Assembly: GCF_027186265.1 (NCBI RefSeq)
Contig: NZ_CP114176.1
Span: 1,984,001-2,048,000, forward strand
Direction: 5' to 3'
DNA length: 64,000 nucleotides
Source: Lentibacillus daqui
GTDB lineage: Bacteria; Bacillota; Bacilli; Bacillales; Amphibacillaceae
Numbering within the stretch: the first letter of the stretch is position 1; each line of letters starts with the position of its first letter. Positions 1 to 7,991 of the stretch are shown here, in pieces. A program made the position numbers and the translations under genes. The notes under the pieces are model-generated. The model saw only the letters and a list, made by a program, of their open reading frames with translations, had not been told where the DNA came from and did no database searches.

Positions 1-121
1 CATCACTAATCGAAGCAGCACCGCTTCCAAAGATCGCAATAAAAATAAACAATAACCCGAGCAATTCAAATTTCACTTGCTTTTTCAGCTGTTTTTTTCG
101 TTTTTTTCGTTTCTTAGCCAT
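1..121 (-). CDS. spoIIIE: DNA translocase SpoIIIE/FtsK, N-terminal fragment cut by window edge
   Basis: Only the first 40 codons are in the window, and the frame stays open to base 1. The ATG at 121-119 lies 9 bases after a GGAGG. The peptide begins MAKKRKKRKKQLKKQ, a very basic stretch, followed by a hydrophobic segment (ELLGLLFIFIAIFGSG) that would be the first transmembrane helix. A basic start and then membrane helices is typical of SpoIIIE/FtsK, the ATP-driven pump that moves the chromosome across a division septum. In B. subtilis spoIIIE follows tepA and ylzJ, exactly as here. Motor domains lie outside the window, so the identity rests on the N-terminus and gene order. Confidence 0.8.
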   Translation of the reverse strand, partial: MAKKRKKRKKQLKKQVKFELLGLLFIFIAIFGSGAASISD

Positions 122-238
122 TCATTTTCGCCTCCATTCGCCCAATGTTTAATGGAGAAACCCCTGCCATGAAAGCGACAAGGGTTAGCTGTCATTTATC
201 AACAATTATAGCATAAATGGATGAAAGATATTACCAGT

Positions 239-442
239 TTAGCGTAAAATAGTGCCAGGGGTTAATGTTCCGTCCAAAAAATCCTGTGGGTCGGAGGATA
301 TCAGCTGTAATAGCTGATAAGATCCATCATCTTGTTGTTCAACATAAAGTGCCCGCCCCTTATAGGAAACACACTGACGTTTTGCGTAATGTTTCTCAGA
401 GCTAGGGAAGATATCCAATTCTGAAAGTGGTGTATATAGCAT
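239..442 (-). CDS. ylzJ: YlzJ-like small protein
   Basis: This 67-residue soluble protein starts MLYTPLSELDIFP and is rich in aromatic residues and glutamine, with no signal peptide or membrane helix. It matches the YlzJ-like family, found in Bacillaceae between tepA and spoIIIE; its function is not known to me. Its ATG overlaps the tepA stop codon by one base (TAATG), so the two genes are translationally coupled. About 117 bases separate it from spoIIIE, without an obvious terminator. Confidence 0.75.
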   Translation of the reverse strand: MLYTPLSELDIFPSSEKHYAKRQCVSYKGRALYVEQQDDGSYQLLQLISSDPQDFLDGTLTPGTILR

Positions 443-1176
443 TATTGAATCACCTGCTCATCTTCATTTTTATTCTCTTTGATTAACTCATTTAATTTTC
501 CCATGGCTTCCTTCACACCACCAACTCCATCAATTAATCCGTATTCTACAGCGTCAGTCCCAACAACATTTGTGCCGATATCGCGTGTCAGATTTCCTTT
601 TGCAAACATTAGCTCTTTAAACTTTTCCTCTTTAATATTGGAATGATTAACAACAAAATTGATCACACGCTCCTGCATTTTTTCCATATATTCAAACGTT
701 TGCGGAACACCAATCACCATTCCATTTAGACGGATTGGATGGATTGTCATGGTCGCTGTTGGAACAATAAACGAATAGGTGGTGGCTACAGAAATCGGTA
801 CTCCGATCGAATGTCCTCCACCGAGCACAACAGAAATAGTCGGTTTGGAAAGCGAAGCAATCATTTCGGATAAGGCCAGTCCCGCTTCAACATCCCCGCC
901 AACAGTGTTTAACAGGACAACTAGTCCTTCAATTTTAGGATTTTGTTCAATAGCAATCAATTGTGGCAGTAAATGCTCATATTTGGTTGTCTTATTCTGC
1001 GGCGGCAACTGAACATGCCCTTCAACTTGGCCAATAATAGACAGCACATGGATATTGGAATCCGGTGCTTGTGGCAGATTAGATTGCCCAAGATGTTGAA
1101 TTTTTTCAACTAACTCCGAACTTTTATTTTGGTCTTCCTGTGGCTGTTGTTCATTATTTGAATCATTTTGGTTCAT
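442..1176 (-). CDS. tepA: ClpP-like serine protease TepA
   Basis: A 244-residue member of the ClpP/crotonase-fold protease group. After a polar, Gln/Asn-rich N-terminus of about 40 residues comes a ClpP-like core: a glycine-rich strand near residue 93 (TVGGDVEAG), the nucleophile Ser123 in GGGHSIGVP, and a histidine near residue 146 in TIHPIR. TepA was described in B. subtilis as a cytoplasmic protease linked to degradation of signal peptides or proteins during early secretion and sporulation. It sits between dapA and ylzJ. In B. subtilis rnjB lies just upstream of it; here that gene is missing and tepA follows the dapA terminator directly. Confidence 0.88.
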   Translation of the reverse strand: MNQNDSNNEQQPQEDQNKSSELVEKIQHLGQSNLPQAPDSNIHVLSIIGQVEGHVQLPPQNKTTKYEHLLPQLIAIEQNPKIEGLVVLLNTVGGDVEAGLALSEMIASLSKPTISVVLGGGHSIGVPISVATTYSFIVPTATMTIHPIRLNGMVIGVPQTFEYMEKMQERVINFVVNHSNIKEEKFKELMFAKGNLTRDIGTNVVGTDAVEYGLIDGVGGVKEAMGKLNELIKENKNEDEQVIQ

Positions 1177-1239
1177 TTCCGAGCACTCCTTTCTTTACAT
1201 CACACTATACATAGTATGAACAAAAGGAGGAAGAACCAT

Positions 1240-1278
1240 GCAATAAGAAAAGGTAAACCGGATGTGACCGATTTACCT
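1240..1278 (-). terminator. Rho-independent terminator of the spoVF-asd-dapGA cluster
   Basis: On the minus strand AGGTAAATCGG, a six-base loop TCACAT and CCGGTTTACCT form an 11-bp stem with one G-U pair, followed by TTTTCTTATT. The stem starts within the dapA stop codon. It separates the lysine/dipicolinate cluster from tepA. Confidence 0.8.
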
Positions 1279-2139
1279 GTCAATGTATTGTTTTAATTGT
1301 TGTTGTTCTGTTTCAGAAAGCGGTACGAGTGGTAACCGTACCGATCCTGTGTCAATCCCTTTCATTTGCAAAGCTGCCTTAACGGGTGCCGGTGACGGTG
1401 CTTTAAACAGGGCATTCATAACCGGCAACATCCGACGGTGAATGGATGCTGCTTTTTTCACTTCGCCATGTTGAAATGCTTGAATCATTTCGTTTAAATC
1501 ATTACCAATAATATGAGATGCCACTGATATCACACCGGTTGCACCAATAGCAAGCATTGGCAGGGTTACACCATCCTCACCGGAATAAACAGTAAAATCA
1601 TCGTCTGTTTGTTCAATAATTTCCGCGATTTGATCCAAGTCACCGCTTGCCGCTTTTACAGAAACAATATTATCCAGTTTACTCAGTTTAATAATCGTTT
1701 CCGCACTAATCGTTACGACTGAACGACCTGGTATATCGTAAAGGATAATCGGTAAGGATGTAACACTCGCAACTGCTTTAAAATGTTCATACATACCAGT
1801 TTGATTCGGTTTGTTATAGTATGGAGCGACAAGCATAATCCCATCCACACCACAGTTTTCTGCTTTTTTTGTTAAAGCTATGGAGCTTTGCGTATTATTA
1901 CTCCCCGTTCCCGCTATCACTGGTACACGTTTATTAACAACTTGAACAACATGGGTAAACAAATTGACTTTTTCATCCTCGGTTAATGTTGGAGACTCCC
2001 CTGTTGTGCCAGCTACGACCAAACCTTGTGTTCCATGATTCAACAAATATTCAATTAAAACTGTTGTCTGTTCATAATCAATATTTCCCTCTGCATTGAA
2101 CGGTGTCACCATTGCGGTCAAAACACTGCCAAAGTTCAT
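1273..2139 (-). CDS. dapA: 4-hydroxy-tetrahydrodipicolinate synthase
   Basis: A 288-residue DapA of normal length. It condenses pyruvate with aspartate semialdehyde, the first step committed to diaminopimelate, lysine and dipicolinate. The TIM-barrel markers are present: GTTGES near residue 44, the proton-relay Tyr134 in LYDIPGR and the Schiff-base Lys162 in VSVKAASGD. The ATG follows GGAAGTAAG. It is the last gene of the spoVFA-spoVFB-asd-dapG-dapA cluster, so the substrate made by Asd is used next door, and dipicolinate synthase made upstream uses the product in the mother cell during sporulation. Confidence 0.97.
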   Translation of the reverse strand: MNFGSVLTAMVTPFNAEGNIDYEQTTVLIEYLLNHGTQGLVVAGTTGESPTLTEDEKVNLFTHVVQVVNKRVPVIAGTGSNNTQSSIALTKKAENCGVDGIMLVAPYYNKPNQTGMYEHFKAVASVTSLPIILYDIPGRSVVTISAETIIKLSKLDNIVSVKAASGDLDQIAEIIEQTDDDFTVYSGEDGVTLPMLAIGATGVISVASHIIGNDLNEMIQAFQHGEVKKAASIHRRMLPVMNALFKAPSPAPVKAALQMKGIDTGSVRLPLVPLSETEQQQLKQYIDR

Positions 2140-2172
2140 GATCTTACTTCCTTTCTTTCCCTGATCTGCATA

Positions 2173-3402
2173 TCATACCGTTTCTTTTGTCCGGCTTAAT
2201 TCAAATGCATCGTGTAAAGCGTTGACGGCGGTGGCTAAGTCTTTCTCATGAATAAGTACCCAGATAGTCGTATGACTGTCTGCTGATTGCAAAATTTGCA
2301 CATTCCGATTGGTTAATGCCTGCACAATTTTTGATGCCACACCAGGAACGCCGGTCATTCCCGCACCAACAGCCGAAACCTTTGCACAATTCTCCGTTAT
2401 TTCCGGTTGAAAACCAAGCGTCTGCAACACACGAACAGCTTTCTTCGTAAAAACCTCTGGAACAGTATACAATACACCATTTGGCGATATATTAATAAAG
2501 TCAACGGAAATACCTGATTCAGCCATCGCTTTAAAAACTTCGGAATGAAGGCGTATTGCCTCTTCTTTTGTTTGTACCCTGATCTGGGTTATTCTGTCCA
2601 TATGGGCTATTCCGGTAATCAGCCGGTCAGGAATGTCACTTCCTAATTCCTGGATTCTTGATGCCGTCACCAATGTACCCTGGCCATTGGAATAGGTAGA
2701 TCTGACCCGCATTGGAATTTTTGCCTGCATCGCAATTTCTACCGCACGGGGATGAACAACCTTTGCTCCCTGATAGGCTAAATTGCAAATTTCCGTATAA
2801 GTGACAACATCTAATGGACGTGCGCCCTTAACAACACGAGGATCTGCGGTCATAATACCATTAACATCGGTAAAAATTTGTATTTCATCCGCTTGGAGTG
2901 CTGCACCTAATGCCGCTGCACTGGTATCACTGCCACCTCTGCCAATTGTAGTGACTTCCCCGGTTTCCGTTTGTCCTTGAAATCCTGCGACAACCACGAC
3001 ATCATTCTGCTCGAACTCTTCCAGGATACGTTTGGGGTTGACTTTTTTAATCTTGGCTTGGGTAAAGTCATTGTTTGTAACAAAGCCAGCCTGTGCACCA
3101 GTCAAGGCCGTGGCAGAAATATGATGACGCTGCAACTCATTCGATAAAACCACCGACGCAATTGTTTCCCCGCATGACATTAATAAATCCAACTCCTGGG
3201 CAGAATTATGATTAGCCGGGAACCCGACAAGATCCAGGAGTGTATCTGTTGCATATGGATCCGGTTTCCTCCCTAATGCAGATACAACAACAACTAGTTT
3301 ATAATCATTTATTAGTGCTTCTTTAATATGTCGGATAACATAGTTTCTATTTTCTTTTGTTTGAACAGATGTGCCGCCAAACTTTTGAACTAATATCTGC
3401 AA
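2173..3402 (-). CDS. dapG: Aspartokinase I (diaminopimelate-sensitive type)
   Basis: This 409-residue aspartate kinase phosphorylates aspartate, the entry step to the aspartate family of amino acids. The kinase signature KFGGTS is at residues 7-12, and there is a glycine-rich IGRGGSDTSA in the middle. The C-terminal third looks like two ACT regulatory domains. The start is TTG at 3402, six bases after AGAGGTG. In B. subtilis the isozyme in this position is DapG, inhibited by diaminopimelate and serving cell wall and spore needs. Lysine-riboswitch features expected for lysC are absent upstream, which supports the DapG assignment. Confidence 0.95.
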   Translation of the reverse strand: MQILVQKFGGTSVQTKENRNYVIRHIKEALINDYKLVVVVSALGRKPDPYATDTLLDLVGFPANHNSAQELDLLMSCGETIASVVLSNELQRHHISATALTGAQAGFVTNNDFTQAKIKKVNPKRILEEFEQNDVVVVAGFQGQTETGEVTTIGRGGSDTSAAALGAALQADEIQIFTDVNGIMTADPRVVKGARPLDVVTYTEICNLAYQGAKVVHPRAVEIAMQAKIPMRVRSTYSNGQGTLVTASRIQELGSDIPDRLITGIAHMDRITQIRVQTKEEAIRLHSEVFKAMAESGISVDFINISPNGVLYTVPEVFTKKAVRVLQTLGFQPEITENCAKVSAVGAGMTGVPGVASKIVQALTNRNVQILQSADSHTTIWVLIHEKDLATAVNALHDAFELSRTKETV

Positions 3403-3433
3403 TTATTACACCTCTTACATAAGATCAAATTGA

Positions 3434-4486
3434 TTACTTTCCAATTAAGTTATGCTGAATCAAACATTTAGCAATTTGTACAGTATTCCATGCAGCGCCT
3501 TTTAGTAAATTGTCGGAAACAACCCATAAATGAAAGCCATTCGGTGTGTCCAAATCTTTTCTGACCCGGCCGACAAACACATCTTCTTTATCAGAAGCAC
3601 TTAGCGGAGTTGGGTAAGTTTGTGTATTTGGATCGTCCTCCAGTATGACACCATCAGCTTGATCCAATGCCTTCCACAGGTCAGCCACTTCTACACCGTC
3701 CTGTTCCACTTCAACGTATACACTCTCGGCATGGGATGTAAAAAACGGGAGGCGTACACACGTTGCTGCAACAGGTAATTCAGGTGTATGCATGATTTTT
3801 TTGGTTTCGTTAATCATTTTCATTTCTTCAAATGTATAGCCATTCTCTTGGAACACATCAATTTGTGGTAAGGCATTAAAAGCAATTGGATAATGTTTTT
3901 GTTCACTTTTTACCGGCAAAATTTCCGCCGTCATTTCCTTGTTTTCGATAAATTGTTTCGTTTGCTGCTCCAATTCATCGCATGCTTTTGTACCAGACCC
4001 GGAAACTGCCTGATAGGTGGAAACAATCACCCGACGAAGACCGAATGCCTCCTGAATCGGTTTTAAGGCCGCAACCATTTGGATGGTCGAACAATTTGGG
4101 TTGGCAATGATGCCTTGATGTTGTTGCAAGTCTGCTTCATTAACTTCCGGAACAACAAGCGGAACATCTTCTGCCATGCGAAATGCACTCGTGTTATCTA
4201 TCACAACTGCACCGTGCTTCACTGCCTCTGGTGCAAGTTTTTTTGAAACAGATCCACCAGCCGAAAACAAAGCAATATCAACACCAGCGAAACTATCCGG
4301 AGTTGCTTCCTCTACAGTTACTTCCTGATCATGAAATAACACTTTCTTACCAGCTGATCTTGACGATGATAATAGCTTTAATTGTTCTACCGGGAAGTTT
4401 TTATCTTCCAGCAACTTTACTATTTTTTGACCAACGGCTCCTGTTGCTCCTACCACTGCTACATTATAAACTGTTTTCTTAGCCAT
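3434..4486 (-). CDS. asd: Aspartate-semialdehyde dehydrogenase
   Basis: A 350-residue NADPH-dependent dehydrogenase that reduces aspartyl phosphate to aspartate semialdehyde, between DapG and DapA. The Rossmann motif VGATGAVGQ is at residues 12-20 and the catalytic cysteine is C132 in NPNCST. The length is usual for the bacterial family. It lies 31 bases upstream of dapG and probably shares its transcript. Upstream, the gap to spoVFB carries a repeat end and a long hairpin. Confidence 0.96.
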   Translation of the reverse strand: MAKKTVYNVAVVGATGAVGQKIVKLLEDKNFPVEQLKLLSSSRSAGKKVLFHDQEVTVEEATPDSFAGVDIALFSAGGSVSKKLAPEAVKHGAVVIDNTSAFRMAEDVPLVVPEVNEADLQQHQGIIANPNCSTIQMVAALKPIQEAFGLRRVIVSTYQAVSGSGTKACDELEQQTKQFIENKEMTAEILPVKSEQKHYPIAFNALPQIDVFQENGYTFEEMKMINETKKIMHTPELPVAATCVRLPFFTSHAESVYVEVEQDGVEVADLWKALDQADGVILEDDPNTQTYPTPLSASDKEDVFVGRVRKDLDTPNGFHLWVVSDNLLKGAAWNTVQIAKCLIQHNLIGK

Positions 4487-4518
4487 TTAAAGTTCTCCCT
4501 TCATTTCTTTAAAGCTAG

Positions 4519-4548
4519 AGGATGTTCAAAAAGTCCGGTAAAATGACC
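4519..4548. repeat. Truncated left end of TGTTCAAAAAG-type repeat (copy A)
   Basis: The sequence AGGATGTTCAAAAAGTCCGG and the next ten or so bases match the left ends of the copies at 25151, 26980 and 28605. No matching right end follows; a hairpin takes its place. This looks like a truncated or internally replaced copy of the same miniature element. Confidence 0.7.
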
Positions 4549-4561
4549 TCAGATAGGGGAT

Positions 4562-4606
4562 CTTCTGCTAAAGTTGCCCACGTCCTGTGGGCGACTTTAG
4601 CAGAAG
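4562..4606. other. 45-base near-perfect hairpin between asd and spoVFB
   Basis: CTTCTGCTAAAGTTGCCCAC pairs with the inverted second arm across the loop GTCCT, giving about 20 bp of stem with a single G-T mismatch. Neither strand has a proper T tract after it, so it is not a standard terminator. The loop core ACGTCCTGT also occurs in the repeat copy near 36218, so it may be a module of the same repeat family. In the spoVFB-asd transcript it could act as a stability or processing element. Confidence 0.65.
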
Positions 4607-4655
4607 TCAGTACCTCCTGTATAACCTCTATTATTGTTATTTATTTTAACACACT

Positions 4656-5246
4656 TTAACCCTCATAAGGTATAATTACCGGTTGAATCTGCTGATAATC
4701 GAGTGCTTTTTCGATGGTAGCGGATAAATAATCCATATTTGCAACAAGAGAATTTGGTTTTTTGTAGGGGTCATCCTGGCCATATGGAATGAAATAAATA
4801 AATTTGCTTGCCATCAGCCGCATTAAATTGACGCCATTCAATCCAAGTGCATCATTTGTGGAAATACCCAATACGACCGGCGATTGGTTTCGCATCGTTG
4901 CTTTTGCGGCCATTAAAACGGGAGAATCTGTCAGTCCATTGGCGAGCTTACTTAACGAATTGCCTGTTAGCGGTGCAATCACCATACAATCCAGTGGTTC
5001 TTTTGGGCCAAGCGGCTCCGCTTCCGGCATTGTTGTAATTACTTGTTTACCGGTGATTGACTCAATCCTGTCTATATGATCAGCTGCCTTGCCGAATTTT
5101 GTGTCGGTTGTTCTTACAGTATATGTCACAATTGGAATAACGTCGGCCTTTTCTTCCATTAGTTTTTCCAATTGGGGGAATACCTTTTCATACGTACAAT
5201 GTGAGGCGGTGATGCCGAATCCGATTCGCTTTCCTTCCAGTGTCAT
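4656..5246 (-). CDS. spoVFB: Dipicolinate synthase subunit B (SpoVFB)
   Basis: A 196-residue flavoprotein-like subunit of dipicolinate synthase, which makes the pyridine-2,6-dicarboxylate that fills the spore core. It begins MTLEGKRIGFGITASHC and contains PLTGNSLSKLANG and GLNGVNLMRLMASK, typical of the SpoVFB branch of the flavoprotein/PPC-decarboxylase fold. Length matches the B. subtilis protein (about 200 residues). The stop of spoVFA is only two bases upstream, so the two subunits are made from one transcript, expected to be active in the sporulating mother cell. Confidence 0.95.
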   Translation of the reverse strand: MTLEGKRIGFGITASHCTYEKVFPQLEKLMEEKADVIPIVTYTVRTTDTKFGKAADHIDRIESITGKQVITTMPEAEPLGPKEPLDCMVIAPLTGNSLSKLANGLTDSPVLMAAKATMRNQSPVVLGISTNDALGLNGVNLMRLMASKFIYFIPYGQDDPYKKPNSLVANMDYLSATIEKALDYQQIQPVIIPYEG

Positions 5247-5247
5247 T

Positions 5248-6132
5248 TTATGCTTGCTCCTTTCTTTCTTGTAAAAATTGTTTAATTACATCTGCCAGAA
5301 TTTTTCCCGATGTTTTCGGTGCAACAATTCCAGGCAAACTGCGAGCCAATATTGCTTTAATTCCACGTTTTTCCGCGTAATCAAAGTCGGTTCCACCGGG
5401 CTTGGAAGCCAAATCATAGATTAGCGCGTGGGACGGTAATTGTTGAATGGATTCCTTTTTAATAACAAACGCTGGAATGGTATTAATGAGTAAATCACAG
5501 TCTTCTGTATGATAGGCAAGTTCATCCAAAGGGATTGCCGTCAGCCCCATTTCGGTTATCCGGGCGAGGTCTTTAATACTGCGGGCACAAACAGAAACTT
5601 TTGCCCCCAATGCAGAAAATTTATTTGCTACAGTACTGCCGACCCGGCCAAAACCAACAACAATGACCCGCGATGAATGAATCGTATAATCAGTATGTTC
5701 AATGGCCATCATTATCGTGCCTTCTGCGGTTGGAATTGAATTATAAATAGCTACATCATCACGATCAAACAAGGCTACCAAATTCAAATTCAGTTCATTT
5801 GCCATTTTCGTCAAATAATCATTGGTGATCCCGGTGAAAACGAGCGTGTTTGGTCGTAACTGTGCAAACCAATCTCTTGATAGTGTGATTTGCTGATCGG
5901 AAAACACAGTTTCTATCTCACCTTCAGGATTAGTACCCGTAATTGGTAAAATTACCACATCCAAATTTTTTGGTTCCAATTCGTTAAAATCCACTTGCTT
6001 TAAGCCGGTGAATCCTTGTTCCAGTTTGTCAAAACCCACCAAAGAAATGGTTGTATCGGGCAATTGCTGTAATTGACGTATCAACTCCAAATACCTGCCA
6101 TCTCCACCCAATACGGCTATGAATTGATCCAT
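5248..6132 (-). CDS. spoVFA: Dipicolinate synthase subunit A (SpoVFA)
   Basis: The likely start is ATG at 6132 (MDQFIAVLGGDGR), ten bases after AGGGGTG. The open frame extends 11 codons further upstream, but those are unlike the family. The 294-residue product has a dehydrogenase-like layout with a Rossmann motif VGFGRVGST near residue 154. It is the large subunit of dipicolinate synthase, acting on the DapA product. Together with SpoVFB it marks this organism as a spore former. A mother-cell sigma-K promoter is expected upstream; I could not find a convincing one by eye. Confidence 0.94.
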   Translation of the reverse strand: MDQFIAVLGGDGRYLELIRQLQQLPDTTISLVGFDKLEQGFTGLKQVDFNELEPKNLDVVILPITGTNPEGEIETVFSDQQITLSRDWFAQLRPNTLVFTGITNDYLTKMANELNLNLVALFDRDDVAIYNSIPTAEGTIMMAIEHTDYTIHSSRVIVVGFGRVGSTVANKFSALGAKVSVCARSIKDLARITEMGLTAIPLDELAYHTEDCDLLINTIPAFVIKKESIQQLPSHALIYDLASKPGGTDFDYAEKRGIKAILARSLPGIVAPKTSGKILADVIKQFLQERKEQA

Positions 6133-6235
6133 GTAAGTTCTACACCCCTCATCATATAAATACACGCTATTTAATACTTCCTTTTACAGCTTATGTAGGT
6201 AATGTATCTTAGTGATAAGTGTTTCGTGTAAAACA

Positions 6236-6278
6236 CAAAAAAGCCAGCACTATTTTAATAATAATGCTGGCTTTTTAT
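6236..6278. terminator. Bidirectional terminator after ylmC
   Basis: AAAAAGCCAGCA and TGCTGGCTTTTT form a 12-bp stem around a short AT-rich loop, with T tracts on both strands. It ends the mlpA-ylmC transcript upstream of spoVFA. The ~100 bases between it and ylmC hold nothing else I can recognise. Confidence 0.85.
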
Positions 6279-6381
6279 ATCACTTTGATTTCCCGACGTT
6301 ATTTTCAAGTAAATGGATTGACTTCTTGTTGTTGTCTTCCAAGTAAGGTGCGCTCTTTCCTGAAACTTTCACCGGCTCACT

Positions 6382-6621
6382 TTATTCATTCCATTCAATC
6401 ATAATCATATCTTCGCCAATTTTTTTGATGGATTTCCAGTGGATTTTTGTTTCTGCTCCTTCTTTTTTTAAACCAAACCATTTATAATTCGGAATAATAA
6501 ATGCTTCAATTTGACCTGTGTGTTCATTAATTTCCAAATCGGTTTGACCAAGAACACCAAGTCTTGACCCTTGGCTGATGTTAACGATCTCTTTGCTGCT
6601 TATATCCTTATAACGCATCAC
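6382..6621 (-). CDS. ylmC: PRC-barrel protein YlmC/YmxH family
   Basis: A 79-residue protein starting MMRYKDISSKEIVNI, with the GSRLGVLGQTDLEI core of the PRC-barrel fold and an IKKIGEDMIMIE end, as in the YlmC/YmxH family of spore-forming bacteria. The function is not established; some family members affect sporulation or expression of neighbouring genes. The gene follows mlpA by 94 bases and is followed by a strong terminator, as in B. subtilis, where ymxH lies between mlpA and spoVFA. Confidence 0.85.
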   Translation of the reverse strand: MMRYKDISSKEIVNISQGSRLGVLGQTDLEINEHTGQIEAFIIPNYKWFGLKKEGAETKIHWKSIKKIGEDMIMIEWNE

Positions 6622-6715
6622 ACCACCTCCGTATTGTCATCCTATGCCTTAGATAACCGGATATGCTAACTGATGTTCATAAACGTATAACGTAAGAAAA
6701 CAATACGAAAGTGAC

Positions 6716-7936
6716 CTACATGATCTTGGGTGCGATAAGTGCCTTGGAAGTTGATTGTTTAAAAACCCGATCAATAACGGTTTTTATGGAGTCATGATTG
6801 ACAGCATCAATTTCCCGAATCATTTCATCCAGTGAACGGTGACGATGCAATAATAACTCATTTCTTCCATTACGACTCATACGGCTATTCGTACTTTCCA
6901 AACCAAGTACCAGATTACCCTTTAATTGTTCCTTGCTATTTGTTAATTCTTTATCCGTCAGCCCGCCTGTAACCAATGTATCGATTGTTTTTTGCATTGT
7001 ATCCTGCAACTGTGGCAGCTGTTCCTTTCCGGTGCCAGCATAGATTGTTAATAAGCCATTATCCAGAAAAGAAGAATGGTACGAAAACACAGCATAGGCC
7101 AATCCTTGCTGTTCGCGAACATCCTGAAACAGACGTGAACTCATGCTGCCGCCAAGAACATTGTTCATAATAATTAAACTGTACATATGTTCATCATCGA
7201 TCGCTAATCCATCGAAACCCAAGCATAAATGCGCTTGTTCCGTATCCTTGTTCCGTTCAATACTATCGGCAATAAAGACTGGTTTCTCTATCGTTTCCCG
7301 TTTATTTGCAGACCCGTATGTACCAAAATAATGATCCACTTTGTTGACAAAAGCTTGATCCACATTCCCGGCAACCGAGACAACAACATTATCTGGTGTA
7401 TACTGTTCCTGTATATAATCCCGCAGTGTTTCCGGGGTAAATGATGCTAGATGTTCTTGCGTTCCCAGGATAGGATAACCCAATGGATGGTTTCCGTATG
7501 AAGCGCGCGCCAATAAATCATGGACAATATCATCTGGTGTATCCTCGTACATTTTTATTTCTTCCAGCACTACCTTTTTCTCACGTTCCATTTCTTCTTT
7601 ATCGAAAGAAGAGTTAAAGAACATATCAGCTAAAATGTCTAGTGCCAATTCTTTATGTGTATCCAATACCTTTGCATAAAAACAGGTATACTCTTTGGAC
7701 GTAAAGGCATTAACCTGTCCGCCAATTGCATCAAATGCTTCGGCAATATCTTTAGCCGAACGCTCCCTGGTACCTTTAAAAAACATATGCTCTAAAAAGT
7801 GGGAAATCCCGTTATTTTGTTCATTTTCATTGCGGGATCCGGTTAACACCCAAATCCCGATTGTTACGGAACGGACGGCGGGAACCTGTTCCATAACAAC
7901 CCTTAATCCATTCTTGCATGTATGTTTATCAATCAA
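6716..7936 (-). CDS. mlpA: M16-family zinc protease MlpA
   Basis: A 406-residue member of the insulinase/processing-peptidase family. The inverted zinc motif HFLEH is at residues 46-50 (ligands His46 and His50, catalytic Glu49), and a second acidic cluster, EEIKMYEDTPDD, lies near residue 125. It is about the length of B. subtilis MlpA (YmxG, 409). No signal peptide is visible, so it is cytoplasmic or peripheral. In B. subtilis MlpA has been connected to control of extracellular protease production. It is followed by ylmC and preceded by the ylxY deacetylase. Confidence 0.93.
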   Translation of the reverse strand: MIDKHTCKNGLRVVMEQVPAVRSVTIGIWVLTGSRNENEQNNGISHFLEHMFFKGTRERSAKDIAEAFDAIGGQVNAFTSKEYTCFYAKVLDTHKELALDILADMFFNSSFDKEEMEREKKVVLEEIKMYEDTPDDIVHDLLARASYGNHPLGYPILGTQEHLASFTPETLRDYIQEQYTPDNVVVSVAGNVDQAFVNKVDHYFGTYGSANKRETIEKPVFIADSIERNKDTEQAHLCLGFDGLAIDDEHMYSLIIMNNVLGGSMSSRLFQDVREQQGLAYAVFSYHSSFLDNGLLTIYAGTGKEQLPQLQDTMQKTIDTLVTGGLTDKELTNSKEQLKGNLVLGLESTNSRMSRNGRNELLLHRHRSLDEMIREIDAVNHDSIKTVIDRVFKQSTSKALIAPKIM

Positions 7937-7991
7937 GTTTTAATCCTCCTATGTTCCCTGTTCAAATCCAACGTTTAGCGACTGATGCGTT

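Noticed and set aside
1222..1248. Plus-strand AAAGGAGG followed by ATG CAA TAA
   Set aside because: A strong ribosome site but a two-codon frame; likely chance, though it lies upstream of nothing useful.
6133..6235. Search for a sigma-K promoter before spoVFA
   Set aside because: A CATAAGCTGT segment is present but the -35 and spacing are poor; not listed as a feature.
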